DNA of 12,093 bases from Sporomusaceae bacterium (GCA_027492445.1 JAPUES010000151.1:1-12093), one strand, 5' to 3'. Positions 1-6,410 are shown, counted from the first letter of the stretch. Made by a program: numbers and translations. The notes: generated by a model not told the origin, from the sequence alone.

Positions 1-293
1 CAGAAGCCATTTCCATTAACGAACAGCGCTTAATTGCTACTTCGGAAATACGGTGCGCTGGGCCAACCTTATCTGTAAATAATACAAGATATTCACCGCC
101 TTATGAAATTAGGGTCATTGGCGAACCACAAACCTTAGAAAATTCTTTAAAGATGCGGGGCGGTGTTATTGAAACTTTGCAATTTTGGGGAATCCAAGTA
201 ACTGTAAAAAAACAAGACATTGTTGAAGTTCCAGCTTATAAAGGCACATTCCGCTTTGAATATGCGAAACCAGTAAAGGAGGTCGGTAAATAA
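1..293 (+). CDS. DUF881 family (YlxW/YlxX-like) protein, 3' part only
   Basis: The reading frame is open from base 3 to a TAA at 291-293, so only about the last 96 residues are present and the start lies outside the window. The visible part holds segments I recognise from DUF881 proteins: SINEQRLIATSEIRCAGP, then a stretch around NNTRYSPPYEIRVIG, then the tail block LKMRGGVIETLQFWGIQV. Family members usually have one N-terminal membrane anchor followed by an extracytoplasmic domain; the anchor is not visible here. Function is unknown. In Firmicutes the gene typically sits between divIB/murein genes and sbp-ftsA-ftsZ, and that order is seen here. Its stop overlaps the next start by one base (TAATG), so the two genes are probably translationally coupled. 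Confidence 0.85.
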   Translation, partial: EAISINEQRLIATSEIRCAGPTLSVNNTRYSPPYEIRVIGEPQTLENSLKMRGGVIETLQFWGIQVTVKKQDIVEVPAYKGTFRFEYAKPVKEVGK

Positions 294-622
294 TGGTTTT
301 ACCGTTATTAGGACTTATTATTGGTATTGCTGCTGGGAGTCTTTTCCCTCTAACCATACCTGTTGAATATGCAAAATTTATGTCAGTGGCATTGCTGGCT
401 TCTCTGGATTCCGTATTTGGCGGTCTAAGGGCGGGAGCAGAAGAAAAATTTGACAATACCGTATTTGTGACAGGCTTTTTTACAAATGCTTTAATGGCAG
501 CAGGTTTAGTATTCATTGGCGAAGGATTAGGAATCGATTTATATTATGTGGCTTTGTTAGCCTTTGGGCTGCGAATATTCCAAAACCTAGCAATTATGCG
601 GCGTTATTTTCTTAAAAAGTAA
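293..622 (+). CDS. sbp: Small basic protein Sbp (DUF1290), membrane protein
   Basis: This 109-residue protein is almost entirely hydrophobic, with three likely membrane helices (about residues 1-20, 25-45 and 58-100 taken together) and a basic tail (MRRYFLKK). The segment SLDSVFGGLRAGAEEKFD in the middle and FGLRIFQNLAIMRR near the end are typical of the DUF1290 / small basic protein family. Its biochemical role is not known; the family is defined by its position just upstream of ftsA-ftsZ, which is what is found here. The start at 293 is well supported: an AAAGGAGGT Shine-Dalgarno at 275-283 lies inside the end of the upstream gene, and the ATG overlaps that gene's stop codon. Confidence 0.9.
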   Translation: MVLPLLGLIIGIAAGSLFPLTIPVEYAKFMSVALLASLDSVFGGLRAGAEEKFDNTVFVTGFFTNALMAAGLVFIGEGLGIDLYYVALLAFGLRIFQNLAIMRRYFLKK

Positions 623-701
623 ATTTTCTTTTTTAAATTAGCAATTTTCTAGGACTTTTGGTATAACTTATTAGGTATTATGTATTTTTCTTTAAATAAA
701 A

Positions 702-728
702 AAAGGGAATTTCATAATTATGTTGAAA
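702..728 (+). promoter_or_regulatory. Candidate sigma-H-type promoter ahead of ftsA-ftsZ
   Basis: Bases 702-710 (AAAGGGAAT) match the sigma-H -35 consensus RNAGGAWWW at 8 of 9 positions. After an 11-nt spacer, 722-728 (GTTGAAA) matches the -10 consensus RNNGAAT at 6 of 7. Transcription would begin near 735, about 34 nt before the ftsA start. In Bacillus subtilis ftsAZ has a sigma-H promoter used at the onset of sporulation, which makes the match interesting, but the region is AT-rich and the match could be chance. A TATAAT at 742-747 is also present, but has no -35 at a normal distance. The 146-base gap between sbp and ftsA holds no clear terminator. Confidence 0.33.
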
Positions 729-768
729 TAAATGGAATGATTATAATTTGTGCTAGGCGAGGGAATAC

Positions 769-1962
769 ATGGATAAAAGATATATCGCCGGGATTGATGT
801 AGGAACGAGTACCATTAAAGTATTCATTGGAACAATGGATATGGATGGAAGCGTCCTAATCGTAGGTAGTGGCATCATGCCAACAGCAGGTTTGGAAAAA
901 GGTAGCATTACAGATGTTCAGAAACTTGCTATGTCAATCCAACAAGCCGTTGCGTGTGCCATGTTAGCGACGAATAGTTCTGTGAAAGATGCTTATCTTG
1001 GTATTGGCGGTTTAGAACTTTGTTCTATAAGTAGTACTGGCAGTATTGCGCCAGAAAATACAAATGCTATTACCCATGAAGATATTAACCGTGTCTATCA
1101 GGCTGCGATTGTAGCAGCTGTACCTGATGATCATGAAGTTTTGCATATGTTACCAAAATATTTTTTGGTTGATAAACAGCGGCAAACGAATATACCCGTA
1201 CTGCAAAAGTGTACTCAATTAGAAGTTGAGGTACATATTGTGACTATGCCTAAAAAAATAATAAATACTTTGGTCAGTGCTCTTGACAAACTAGGGATAG
1301 GTATTATTGGGGTTGTAGCAAGCTCCATCGTCACAACGCAGACCTTAGCTACGAGTGGTTTGCAAAATTATTTATTTGTAGATATTGGAGCAGGCACGAC
1401 AGAGCTAATTTTATATCGTGATCGGCAAATTGATTTGTCTGCAACTCTGCCCTTAGGTGGAGATTATATTACCAGTGATATCATGAAAGGTTTTGATGTG
1501 AGTTATACTCATGCTGAGGATATCAAGAAGTATTATGCAAAGCTAGATAAAAATTTACGTGGGCAAAATATCATACTAGATTGTAACGATTATGGTACAA
1601 CGGATAAACAAGTTTCTTATGATTTTTTATATGATATTATTGAAAGTCGCATTGAGGAGATAGTTTATTTACTAAATGATTATTTAAAAGTAACTTTAGG
1701 AGAATCTGCTATTGAAAAAGTGTTCTTAACGGGAGGCTGCGGGGCAATGCCTAGCTTTGCGGATAGTATGGAAAAAGGCTTTGAAAGGCCGGTTGAAGTT
1801 ATCGCTACGAAGGAACTGCTTCATGAATATGCTAACCCTATGAATGTTGCTTGTTATGGAGTTTTAAAATATGCAATCAACCATATGCCGGCAATGCAAG
1901 TTATGAGTAGTCCTTCTAAGGAATCTTTTTTCAGTAAGTTTAAGAAGATATTTAAGAACTAA
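769..1962 (+). CDS. ftsA: Cell division protein FtsA
   Basis: FtsA is an actin-fold ATPase that tethers FtsZ to the membrane and recruits the divisome. The 397-residue protein starts with the phosphate-1 loop (G8-I-D-V-G-T-S14). The phosphate-2 loop is D205-I-G-A-G-T, followed by the LPLGGDYITSDI block, and an adenosine-type loop TGGCGAM begins at residue 321. Residues of roughly 85-165 occupy the place of the FtsA-specific 1C domain. The C-terminus (SFFSKFKKIFKN) is a basic amphipathic helix of the kind that binds membrane. It is somewhat shorter than the roughly 420-440 residues usual for the family, and the sequence is fairly divergent. The Shine-Dalgarno is GAGGGA at 759-764, close to the ATG. 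ftsZ follows 31 nt downstream, which fixes the identification. Confidence 0.9.
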   Translation: MDKRYIAGIDVGTSTIKVFIGTMDMDGSVLIVGSGIMPTAGLEKGSITDVQKLAMSIQQAVACAMLATNSSVKDAYLGIGGLELCSISSTGSIAPENTNAITHEDINRVYQAAIVAAVPDDHEVLHMLPKYFLVDKQRQTNIPVLQKCTQLEVEVHIVTMPKKIINTLVSALDKLGIGIIGVVASSIVTTQTLATSGLQNYLFVDIGAGTTELILYRDRQIDLSATLPLGGDYITSDIMKGFDVSYTHAEDIKKYYAKLDKNLRGQNIILDCNDYGTTDKQVSYDFLYDIIESRIEEIVYLLNDYLKVTLGESAIEKVFLTGGCGAMPSFADSMEKGFERPVEVIATKELLHEYANPMNVACYGVLKYAINHMPAMQVMSSPSKESFFSKFKKIFKN

Positions 1963-1993
1963 AATATAGGGACGTATAAGGAGGAAAAATTTC

Positions 1994-3043
1994 ATGTTAG
2001 AATTAGATATGGACTTAGATCAGTTTGCTGCCATCAAAGTTATCGGTGTTGGTGGCGGTGGAAATAATGCTGTAAATCGCATGATTGCTGCTGGTCTTAG
2101 TGGAGTAGAATTTATATCAGTAAATACAGATGCTCAGGCATTAATGCACTCTCATGCTCCTTATCGTATACAAATCGGGGAAAAACTTACTAAGGGACTC
2201 GGTGCTGGTGCGAATCCGGAAATCGGCGAAAAAGCGGCCCAAGAAAGCCGTGAAGAAATCATAAAAGCCCTCAGAGGTGCGGATATGGTTTTTGTTACAG
2301 CAGGAATGGGAGGCGGTACAGGAACGGGTGCTGCTCCAATTGTGGCTGAATGTGCGAAAGAAGTGGGAGCATTAACAGTTGGTGTTGTTACCAAACCTTT
2401 TTCTTTTGAAGGACGTCGGCGTCAAGGACAAGCCGAGCTTGGGACTGCTAAATTAAAAGAAAAAGTGGACACACTGATTACAATACCCAATGATCGCTTA
2501 CTACAAGTAGCCGATAAACGGACATCTATGATTGATGCGTTTCGTATCGCCGATGATGTTCTTCGTCAAGGGGTACAAGGTATTTCTGATTTGATTGCCG
2601 TACCTGGGCTAATTAATTTAGATTTTGCCGATGTGAAAACCATTATGACCGATACAGGCTCAGCATTGATGGGTATTGGCTATGGTTCTGGTGATAATAG
2701 AGCGGTAACGGCAGCGGAAGCGGCAATTAAGAGCCCGCTCTTGGAAACTTCGATTGAAGGTGCTAGAGGTGTTCTCCTAAACATTACAGGTGGATCTAGT
2801 TTAGGTTTATTAGAAGTCAATGAAGCAGCTGCTATCATTTCTGATGCTGTTGATCCAGAAGCAAATATTATCTTTGGTGCTGTTATTGATGAATCCTTCC
2901 AGGATGAAGTGCGTGTTACCGTCATCGCTACAGGATTCGATGGTAAACCTCTTAGTATACATGCTACTAAAGGGGAAGCTGCTACGGTTATTGAACCATT
3001 TAAAGTTCGTGATTTAGATATTCCAGCGTGGATGAGACGCTAA
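1994..3043 (+). CDS. ftsZ: Cell division protein FtsZ
   Basis: FtsZ is the tubulin-like GTPase that polymerises into the cytokinetic ring. The 349-residue protein shows the N-terminal nucleotide loop (G20-GGG-NNAVNRM), the tubulin signature GGGTGTG at residues 106-112 and the T7 synergy loop N208-x-D210-x-x-D213 that completes the GTPase site of the next subunit. The globular domain ends near residue 320. The C-terminal linker is very short before the conserved tail DIPAWMRR, the docking peptide for FtsA and SepF. A strong Shine-Dalgarno AAGGAGG (1978-1984) lies 9 nt before the ATG. ftsA is 31 nt upstream and a strong terminator follows 13 nt after the stop, so ftsA-ftsZ end their transcription unit here. 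Confidence 0.98.
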   Translation: MLELDMDLDQFAAIKVIGVGGGGNNAVNRMIAAGLSGVEFISVNTDAQALMHSHAPYRIQIGEKLTKGLGAGANPEIGEKAAQESREEIIKALRGADMVFVTAGMGGGTGTGAAPIVAECAKEVGALTVGVVTKPFSFEGRRRQGQAELGTAKLKEKVDTLITIPNDRLLQVADKRTSMIDAFRIADDVLRQGVQGISDLIAVPGLINLDFADVKTIMTDTGSALMGIGYGSGDNRAVTAAEAAIKSPLLETSIEGARGVLLNITGGSSLGLLEVNEAAAIISDAVDPEANIIFGAVIDESFQDEVRVTVIATGFDGKPLSIHATKGEAATVIEPFKVRDLDIPAWMRR

Positions 3044-3056
3044 GCTTTTTTTGAAG

Positions 3057-3099
3057 AACAGCGTATGAAAACAAATGTTTTCATACGCTGTTTTTGTTT
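3057..3099 (+). terminator. Intrinsic terminator after ftsZ
   Basis: The arms 3057-3072 and 3077-3092 are perfectly complementary over 16 bp, with a four-base AAAT loop at 3073-3076. A T-rich run (TTTTT G TTT) follows from the end of the right arm and is itself followed by another T5 run. This isolates ftsZ from the sporulation genes downstream. Confidence 0.93.
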
Positions 3100-3114
3100 G
3101 TTTTTGCATAAGAT

Positions 3115-3170
3115 TTTCACAAAACAGGTACCATGATTTTACAAAAAAAGAGGAACTGGTTTGCTATAAT
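3115..3170 (+). promoter_or_regulatory. Probable spoIIGA-sigE promoter, sigma-A type with long spacer and possible Spo0A sites
   Basis: A perfect TATAAT lies at 3165-3170 and is preceded by TGC (3162-3164), giving an extended -10. The best -35 is TTTACA at 3138-3143, leaving a 21-nt spacer; nothing resembling a -35 sits at 17 nt. The spoIIG and spoIIE promoters of B. subtilis likewise have spacers of 21-22 nt and are fired by sigma-A RNA polymerase with phosphorylated Spo0A. Two sequences resemble the Spo0A box (TTCGACA on this strand) with two mismatches each: TTTCACA at 3115-3121 and TTTTACA at 3137-3143, the second overlapping the -35. They are 22 bp apart. The -10 is convincing; the Spo0A assignment is inference. 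Confidence 0.6.
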
Positions 3171-3287
3171 GGAATAAATCAGATCCCAAGACAATACAGT
3201 GCTAGGAAGAATATTGAAAATGATAATGATCAGAGGGAGGCAGATCAATTCCATTATAAATTCTAAACCGTTAGGTAGGTTATGTGA

Positions 3288-4211
3288 ATGGCGATATATG
3301 CTGATATGCTATTTTTTATAAATATAATAATGAATAGTATTATTTTACTCCTTACAGCTTGGGCAGCAGGAATTCCTTACCAGCTCTGGCGCATTTTAAT
3401 GGCTGCTACGGTAGGGAGCGCTTATGTCTTAGCTGGTCTATTACCAAGCATGAGTCTGACTCATCACCCCCTAGGTAAGGTAGCCATGTCTTTATTACTA
3501 GTTGTCATAGCTTTTGGCAAGAAACCAAAACAAACCGTTCTTTTACTTACAGGCTTTTTTTATATTGTAGGCTTTATCTTAGCTGGGGCTGTACTAGGAT
3601 GGGTTCATTTTTGGCAAGCGACTAGCTTTGAGCAGCTTTCAGTAATCCTTCCACAATTCTCCTGGACCCAGCTCTTGTGGGGAAGTAGTGTAGGAATCCT
3701 GTTTATGGTTTTGATATTGAGACGGATGGTGACAAGGGTGGCTCGTCAAAATAATATCTATAAAGTAAGGATTGAATATGAAGGACGAAGAATAGAAGTT
3801 CTTGGTCTGCTCGATACTGGTAATGGATTATATACTATTACGGGCCATACCCCTGTAATAGTAATTAATTACAAGGAGATAATAGCACTGTTAAGTACAC
3901 AAACCCTGCTGTTTTTAGAAAGAAATACGCCAGATAAGTGGCTAAACAATTTAGCTGAGTGTGAAGATGCAGTATGGTTGTCAAAAGTACAGGTCGTTCC
4001 CTATCGTAGCATTGGCTGTAAGAATATGCTAGTGGCCTTTCGGCCCGATCACCTTACCCTATGGAGTGGAGAGGACAGGATAGAAATAAGTGATGTAGTT
4101 CTTGGGATTTATAGCGGTACCTTATCCGAAGATGGTTCCTATGAGGCTTTACTACATCCACAGATTTTAAATGGTTTAAATAAAAAAAAGGGGGCAGGCA
4201 TATGCGCATAA
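3288..4211 (+). CDS. spoIIGA: Sporulation sigma-E factor-processing peptidase SpoIIGA
   Basis: SpoIIGA is the membrane-bound aspartic protease that removes the pro-sequence of sigma-E in the mother cell after a signal from the forespore (SpoIIR in known systems). The 307-residue protein has about five hydrophobic helices in residues 1-150, then a soluble domain. The catalytic motif L-L-D176-T-G-N lies almost where B. subtilis has its active aspartate (183 of 309). Only one D-T-G is present, as expected for an enzyme that works as a dimer. The start is ATG 3288, because an in-frame TGA sits immediately before it; the ribosome site is a modest AGGTAGGT (3273-3280). The last 10 bases overlap sigE, its substrate's gene. 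The tail codons run through A8G5 (4182-4194), discussed under findings. Confidence 0.95.
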   Translation: MAIYADMLFFINIIMNSIILLLTAWAAGIPYQLWRILMAATVGSAYVLAGLLPSMSLTHHPLGKVAMSLLLVVIAFGKKPKQTVLLLTGFFYIVGFILAGAVLGWVHFWQATSFEQLSVILPQFSWTQLLWGSSVGILFMVLILRRMVTRVARQNNIYKVRIEYEGRRIEVLGLLDTGNGLYTITGHTPVIVINYKEIIALLSTQTLLFLERNTPDKWLNNLAECEDAVWLSKVQVVPYRSIGCKNMLVAFRPDHLTLWSGEDRIEISDVVLGIYSGTLSEDGSYEALLHPQILNGLNKKKGAGICA

Positions 4212-4939
4212 CATGGCCAATCATTAAGTTAGCAATCAAACTTAAGATGATTGCCATTTTGCAAAAGGTAGGAGTACTAGAGGCGGATGAGGTCTTTTAT
4301 GTAGGTAGCACAGAGGTGCTGCCACCCCCTTTGAGCAATGATGAAGAAGCGTTTTTACTCATTCGATTACAAGAAGGTGATACTACAGTACAACGGGTTT
4401 TTATCGAAAGAAATTTACGCTTAGTAGTGTATATCGCCCGCAAATTTGAAAATACGGGAGTTGGCATTGAAGATCTAATCAGTATTGGTACCATTGGCCT
4501 TATAAAGGCTGTGAATACCTTTGATCCAGTTAAACGCATAAAACTTGCTACCTATGCCTCACGTTGTATCGAAAATGAAATTTTAATGTACTTACGGCGA
4601 AATAATAAAACACGTTCTGAAGTATCTTTTGATGAACCCTTAAATATTGATTGGGATGGAAATGAATTACTATTATCCGATGTACTGGGCACTGAAAATG
4701 ATATTATCTATAAATCCGTAGAAGAGGAAGTGGATAAAACCTTACTACATACCGCCATGAATAAATTATGCGGCCGGGAACGAAAAATCATGGAACTACG
4801 ATTTGGCTTAAATGGAGATGGGCTAGAACGCACACAAAAAACAGTAGCGGATATGCTCGGTATTTCCCAATCTTATATTTCAAGATTAGAAAAGAGAATT
4901 ATTAGGAGATTGCGTAAAGAGATAACCCGTATGGAATAA
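4202..4939 (+). CDS. sigE: RNA polymerase sporulation sigma factor SigE (pro-sigma-E)
   Basis: Sigma-E is the first mother-cell sigma factor of sporulation. The 245-residue precursor starts with a basic, hydrophobic pro-sequence of about 33 residues. By comparison with B. subtilis, cleavage should fall just after DEVFY (residues 29-33). Region 2 follows with NLRLVVYIARKFE and DLISIGTIGLIKAV, then TYASRCIENEILMYLRR, and region 4 ends with the helix-turn-helix around DMLGISQSYISRLEKR. These stretches are close to B. subtilis sigma-E. The Shine-Dalgarno AAGGGGG (4188-4194) lies inside spoIIGA, seven bases before the ATG, and the ATG is inside the palindrome TATGCGCATA (4201-4210). Enzyme and substrate are therefore co-transcribed and probably coupled in translation. 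Confidence 0.97.
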   Translation: MRITWPIIKLAIKLKMIAILQKVGVLEADEVFYVGSTEVLPPPLSNDEEAFLLIRLQEGDTTVQRVFIERNLRLVVYIARKFENTGVGIEDLISIGTIGLIKAVNTFDPVKRIKLATYASRCIENEILMYLRRNNKTRSEVSFDEPLNIDWDGNELLLSDVLGTENDIIYKSVEEEVDKTLLHTAMNKLCGRERKIMELRFGLNGDGLERTQKTVADMLGISQSYISRLEKRIIRRLRKEITRME

Positions 4940-4956
4940 ATTACATATCAGTCTGT

Positions 4957-4982
4957 GACTTGGCCTTGCCAAGTCTTTTTTT
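4957..4982 (+). terminator. Intrinsic terminator after sigE
   Basis: GACTTGGC (4957-4964) pairs perfectly with GCCAAGTC (4968-4975) around a CTT loop and is followed directly by seven T residues (4976-4982). It separates spoIIGA-sigE from sigG. The T-run abuts the proposed -35 element of the sigG promoter (4985-4989). Confidence 0.88.
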
Positions 4983-4984
4983 AT

Positions 4985-5014
4985 GCATAAAACTTGCTAA
5001 CCATGGCAATAATG
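4985..5014 (+). promoter_or_regulatory. Sigma-F-type promoter of sigG
   Basis: GCATA at 4985-4989 fits the sigma-F -35 consensus (GYWTA / GCATR). After 15 nt, GGCAATAATG at 5005-5014 fits every defined position of the sigma-F -10 consensus GGNRANANTR. The predicted transcript starts near 5021, about 48 nt before the sigG ATG. In B. subtilis sigG is transcribed by sigma-F in the forespore, so the motif and the gene agree. It is read from the sequence and is untested. Confidence 0.65.
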
Positions 5015-5033
5015 CTCATGTAAGGTAATGAGC
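5014..5033 (+). promoter_or_regulatory. Short inverted repeat at the predicted sigG transcription start
   Basis: GCTCAT (5014-5019) and ATGAGC (5028-5033) are perfect complements around an 8-nt loop, followed by TTTT. The left arm lies between the -10 and the predicted start, so the hairpin would form fully only in RNA reading through from sigE and not in the sigma-F transcript. It could be a weak attenuator of readthrough or a chance repeat. Confidence 0.3.
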
Positions 5034-5068
5034 TTTTCAGGTTTGGGAAACTTATGGGAGGTATGTAA

Positions 5069-5842
5069 ATGATTATTAACAAAGTGGAAATTTGTGGTGT
5101 AAATACAGCAAAACTCCCGGTGCTTTCCGCTACAAAAATGCGTGAATTATTTGTAGTACTACAAAATGGTGAATTATCCGTGCGAGAACAATTAATATAT
5201 GGGAATTTGCGCTTGGTCTTAAGCGTCATTCAGCGCTTTAATAACCGGGGTGAATACGTAGATGATTTATTTCAGGTTGGCTGTATTGGTCTTATGAAAG
5301 CCATCGACAATTTTGACCTTTCCCAAAATGTTAAATTTTCCACTTATGCTGTACCTATGATCATTGGTGAGATTCGGCGCTACTTACGAGACAACAATCC
5401 CATTCGTGTGAGCCGCTCTATGCGGGATATTGCCTACAAAGCCTTGCAGGTGCGAGACTCTCTAGTATGTAAGCATTCTCGCGAACCATCTATTAGCGAA
5501 ATTGCTGAGGAACTTAAAATGCAGCGGGAAGATGTTGTTTTTGCCCTTGATGCCATTCAAGAACCTATTTCTTTATTTGAACCCATTTATCATGATGGTG
5601 GCGATCCCATTTTCGTAATGGATCAGATTAGTGATAGCAAGCATTTAGATTTTAATTGGCTAGAAGGGGTAGCCATAAAAGACGCCCTATATCGCTTAAG
5701 TGATCGAGAAAAACATATCCTCAATCTGCGCTTCTTTGAAGGTAAGACACAAATGGAAGTAGCGGATGAAATTGGTATCTCCCAGGCACAAGTATCCCGT
5801 CTAGAAAAAGCCGCCATTGGACATATGCGTAAATATATTTAA
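5069..5842 (+). CDS. sigG: RNA polymerase sporulation sigma factor SigG
   Basis: Sigma-G is the late forespore sigma factor. The 257-residue protein carries the sigma-G N-terminal signature NKVEICGVNTAKLPVL, region 2 (NLRLVLSVIQRFNNRGEY, then DLFQVGCIGLMKAIDNFD and TYAVPMIIGEIRRYLRD), region 3 (SISEIAEELKMQREDVVFAL) and a region 4 helix-turn-helix (EIGISQAQVSRLEKAAI). The N-terminal NKVEICGV motif distinguishes it from sigma-F. The start is fixed by the alignment of that motif and by GGGAGG (5056-5061) seven bases upstream. It has no pro-sequence, as expected; activity in known systems is limited by its promoter and by anti-sigma factors. It lies 129 nt after sigE behind a terminator and its own sigma-F-like promoter, and no terminator is visible between it and ylmC. 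Confidence 0.97.
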   Translation: MIINKVEICGVNTAKLPVLSATKMRELFVVLQNGELSVREQLIYGNLRLVLSVIQRFNNRGEYVDDLFQVGCIGLMKAIDNFDLSQNVKFSTYAVPMIIGEIRRYLRDNNPIRVSRSMRDIAYKALQVRDSLVCKHSREPSISEIAEELKMQREDVVFALDAIQEPISLFEPIYHDGGDPIFVMDQISDSKHLDFNWLEGVAIKDALYRLSDREKHILNLRFFEGKTQMEVADEIGISQAQVSRLEKAAIGHMRKYI

Positions 5843-5871
5843 GAACTTTTATTCTTTGTCCCTCATATACT
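5843..5871 (+). promoter_or_regulatory. Possible sigma-E-type promoter ahead of the ylmC gene
   Basis: CATATACT (5864-5871) differs from the sigma-E -10 consensus CATACAHT at one position. GAACTTT (5843-5849) matches the -35 consensus KMATATT at 5 of 7 with a 14-nt spacer. The predicted start is about 28 nt before the ATG. The -35 is weak and the gene may simply be read from sigG. Confidence 0.25.
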
Positions 5872-5905
5872 GTATGGAACAAGCAGATGTAGGGGGTAGG
5901 GATTC

Positions 5906-6166
5906 ATGTTAAAAACATCCGATCTTAGAATTAAAGAGGTAATCAATACCATCGATGGCAAACGATTAGGATCTATCACGGATATTGAAATTGATATTGA
6001 AAGTGGTAGATTAACAGGGATTGTAGTGCCAGGTAGTGGAAAATTCCTTGGACTATTTAGCCGTAATGAAGATGTAGTCATACCTTGGGAAAAGATTAAT
6101 AAAATTGGCTCTGATGTGATTTTAGTAGAAGCAACCGCATTTCCAGAAACAAAACAATTAGAGTAA
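5906..6166 (+). CDS. ylmC: YlmC/YmxH family sporulation protein (PRC-barrel)
   Basis: This 86-residue soluble protein forms a single PRC-barrel-like domain, made of short beta strands such as RLGSITDIEIDIESGRLTG and EDVVIPWEKINKIGSDVILV. It matches the small YlmC/YmxH family found in spore formers, whose members typically start with a motif like the one here (LKTSDLRIKEVIN) and sit next to sigG or ylm genes. No molecular function is established; PRC barrels usually mediate protein or RNA-protein contacts. A purine-rich site AGGGGGTAGGG (5891-5901) precedes the ATG. It is 63 nt downstream of sigG and is followed by a terminator, closing the sporulation block. The gene symbol follows the B. subtilis family name. 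Confidence 0.88.
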   Translation: MLKTSDLRIKEVINTIDGKRLGSITDIEIDIESGRLTGIVVPGSGKFLGLFSRNEDVVIPWEKINKIGSDVILVEATAFPETKQLE

Positions 6167-6201
6167 GAGTAGGCAGGGTACATACTAAGAATTGCATAGG
6201 A

Positions 6202-6237
6202 AAAAGCTCTTTAACTGTTATAGTTAGAGAGCTTTTC
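6202..6237 (+). terminator. Intrinsic terminator after the ylmC gene
   Basis: Arms 6202-6216 and 6222-6236 pair over 15 bp with one G-T wobble (6211/6227) and a five-base loop. The right arm ends in TTTT, which provides the T-run. It ends the sporulation block before the accessory genes. Confidence 0.87.
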
Positions 6238-6355
6238 GTGCTATTGTAGGTTGTTTTTAGGCAGGGATTTGTGATTTAACAACGAATTTGAAAATATAGA
6301 CAAAATGATAGCTACACCAGCTCAGTAGAGAATCAGAGTACAAACAATATTGGTG

Positions 6356-6373
6356 CCTTGTCTATAAACAAGG
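6356..6373. repeat. Inverted repeat in the leader of the PPTase gene
   Basis: CCTTGT (6356-6361) and ACAAGG (6368-6373) form a perfect 6-bp inverted repeat around CTATAA, and the centre contains a -10-like TATAAA (6363-6368). An operator overlapping a promoter is one reading, but no matching -35 is evident. The rest of the 173-base gap 6238-6410 holds nothing else I can support. Confidence 0.3.
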
Positions 6374-6410
6374 ATGTGAAGTTTTAGAAGCGTAGAAGAG
6401 GAAGCAAAGT

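Noticed and set aside
723..747. TTGAAA and TATAAT as a vegetative promoter for ftsA
   Set aside because: The spacer is only 13 nt, too short for sigma-A; the TATAAT may still matter with another -35, but none is seen.
2161..2925. Minus-strand open frames opposite ftsZ
   Set aside because: They run antiparallel to a highly conserved gene, are low-complexity in composition and have no start signals; the same holds for the other minus-strand frames in the window.
3235..3250. Strong GGGAGG Shine-Dalgarno-like sequence in the spoIIGA leader
   Set aside because: No ATG, GTG or TTG lies 5-12 nt downstream; an ATT at 3248 would give only three codons before a stop.
3075..3266. 63-codon open frame on the + strand after ftsZ
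   Set aside because: It begins inside the ftsZ terminator hairpin, spans the spoIIGA promoter, has no ribosome site and no recognisable protein character.
5063..5068. Start-stop pair ATGTAA immediately before the sigG ATG
   Set aside because: It is one base from the GGGAGG site, too close to initiate, while the sigG ATG has ideal spacing.
6311..6345. tRNA-like stretch with CAGCTCAGTAGAG resembling a D-arm
   Set aside because: No matching acceptor stem, anticodon arm or T-arm with GTTCGA-type loop follows within 90 bases.
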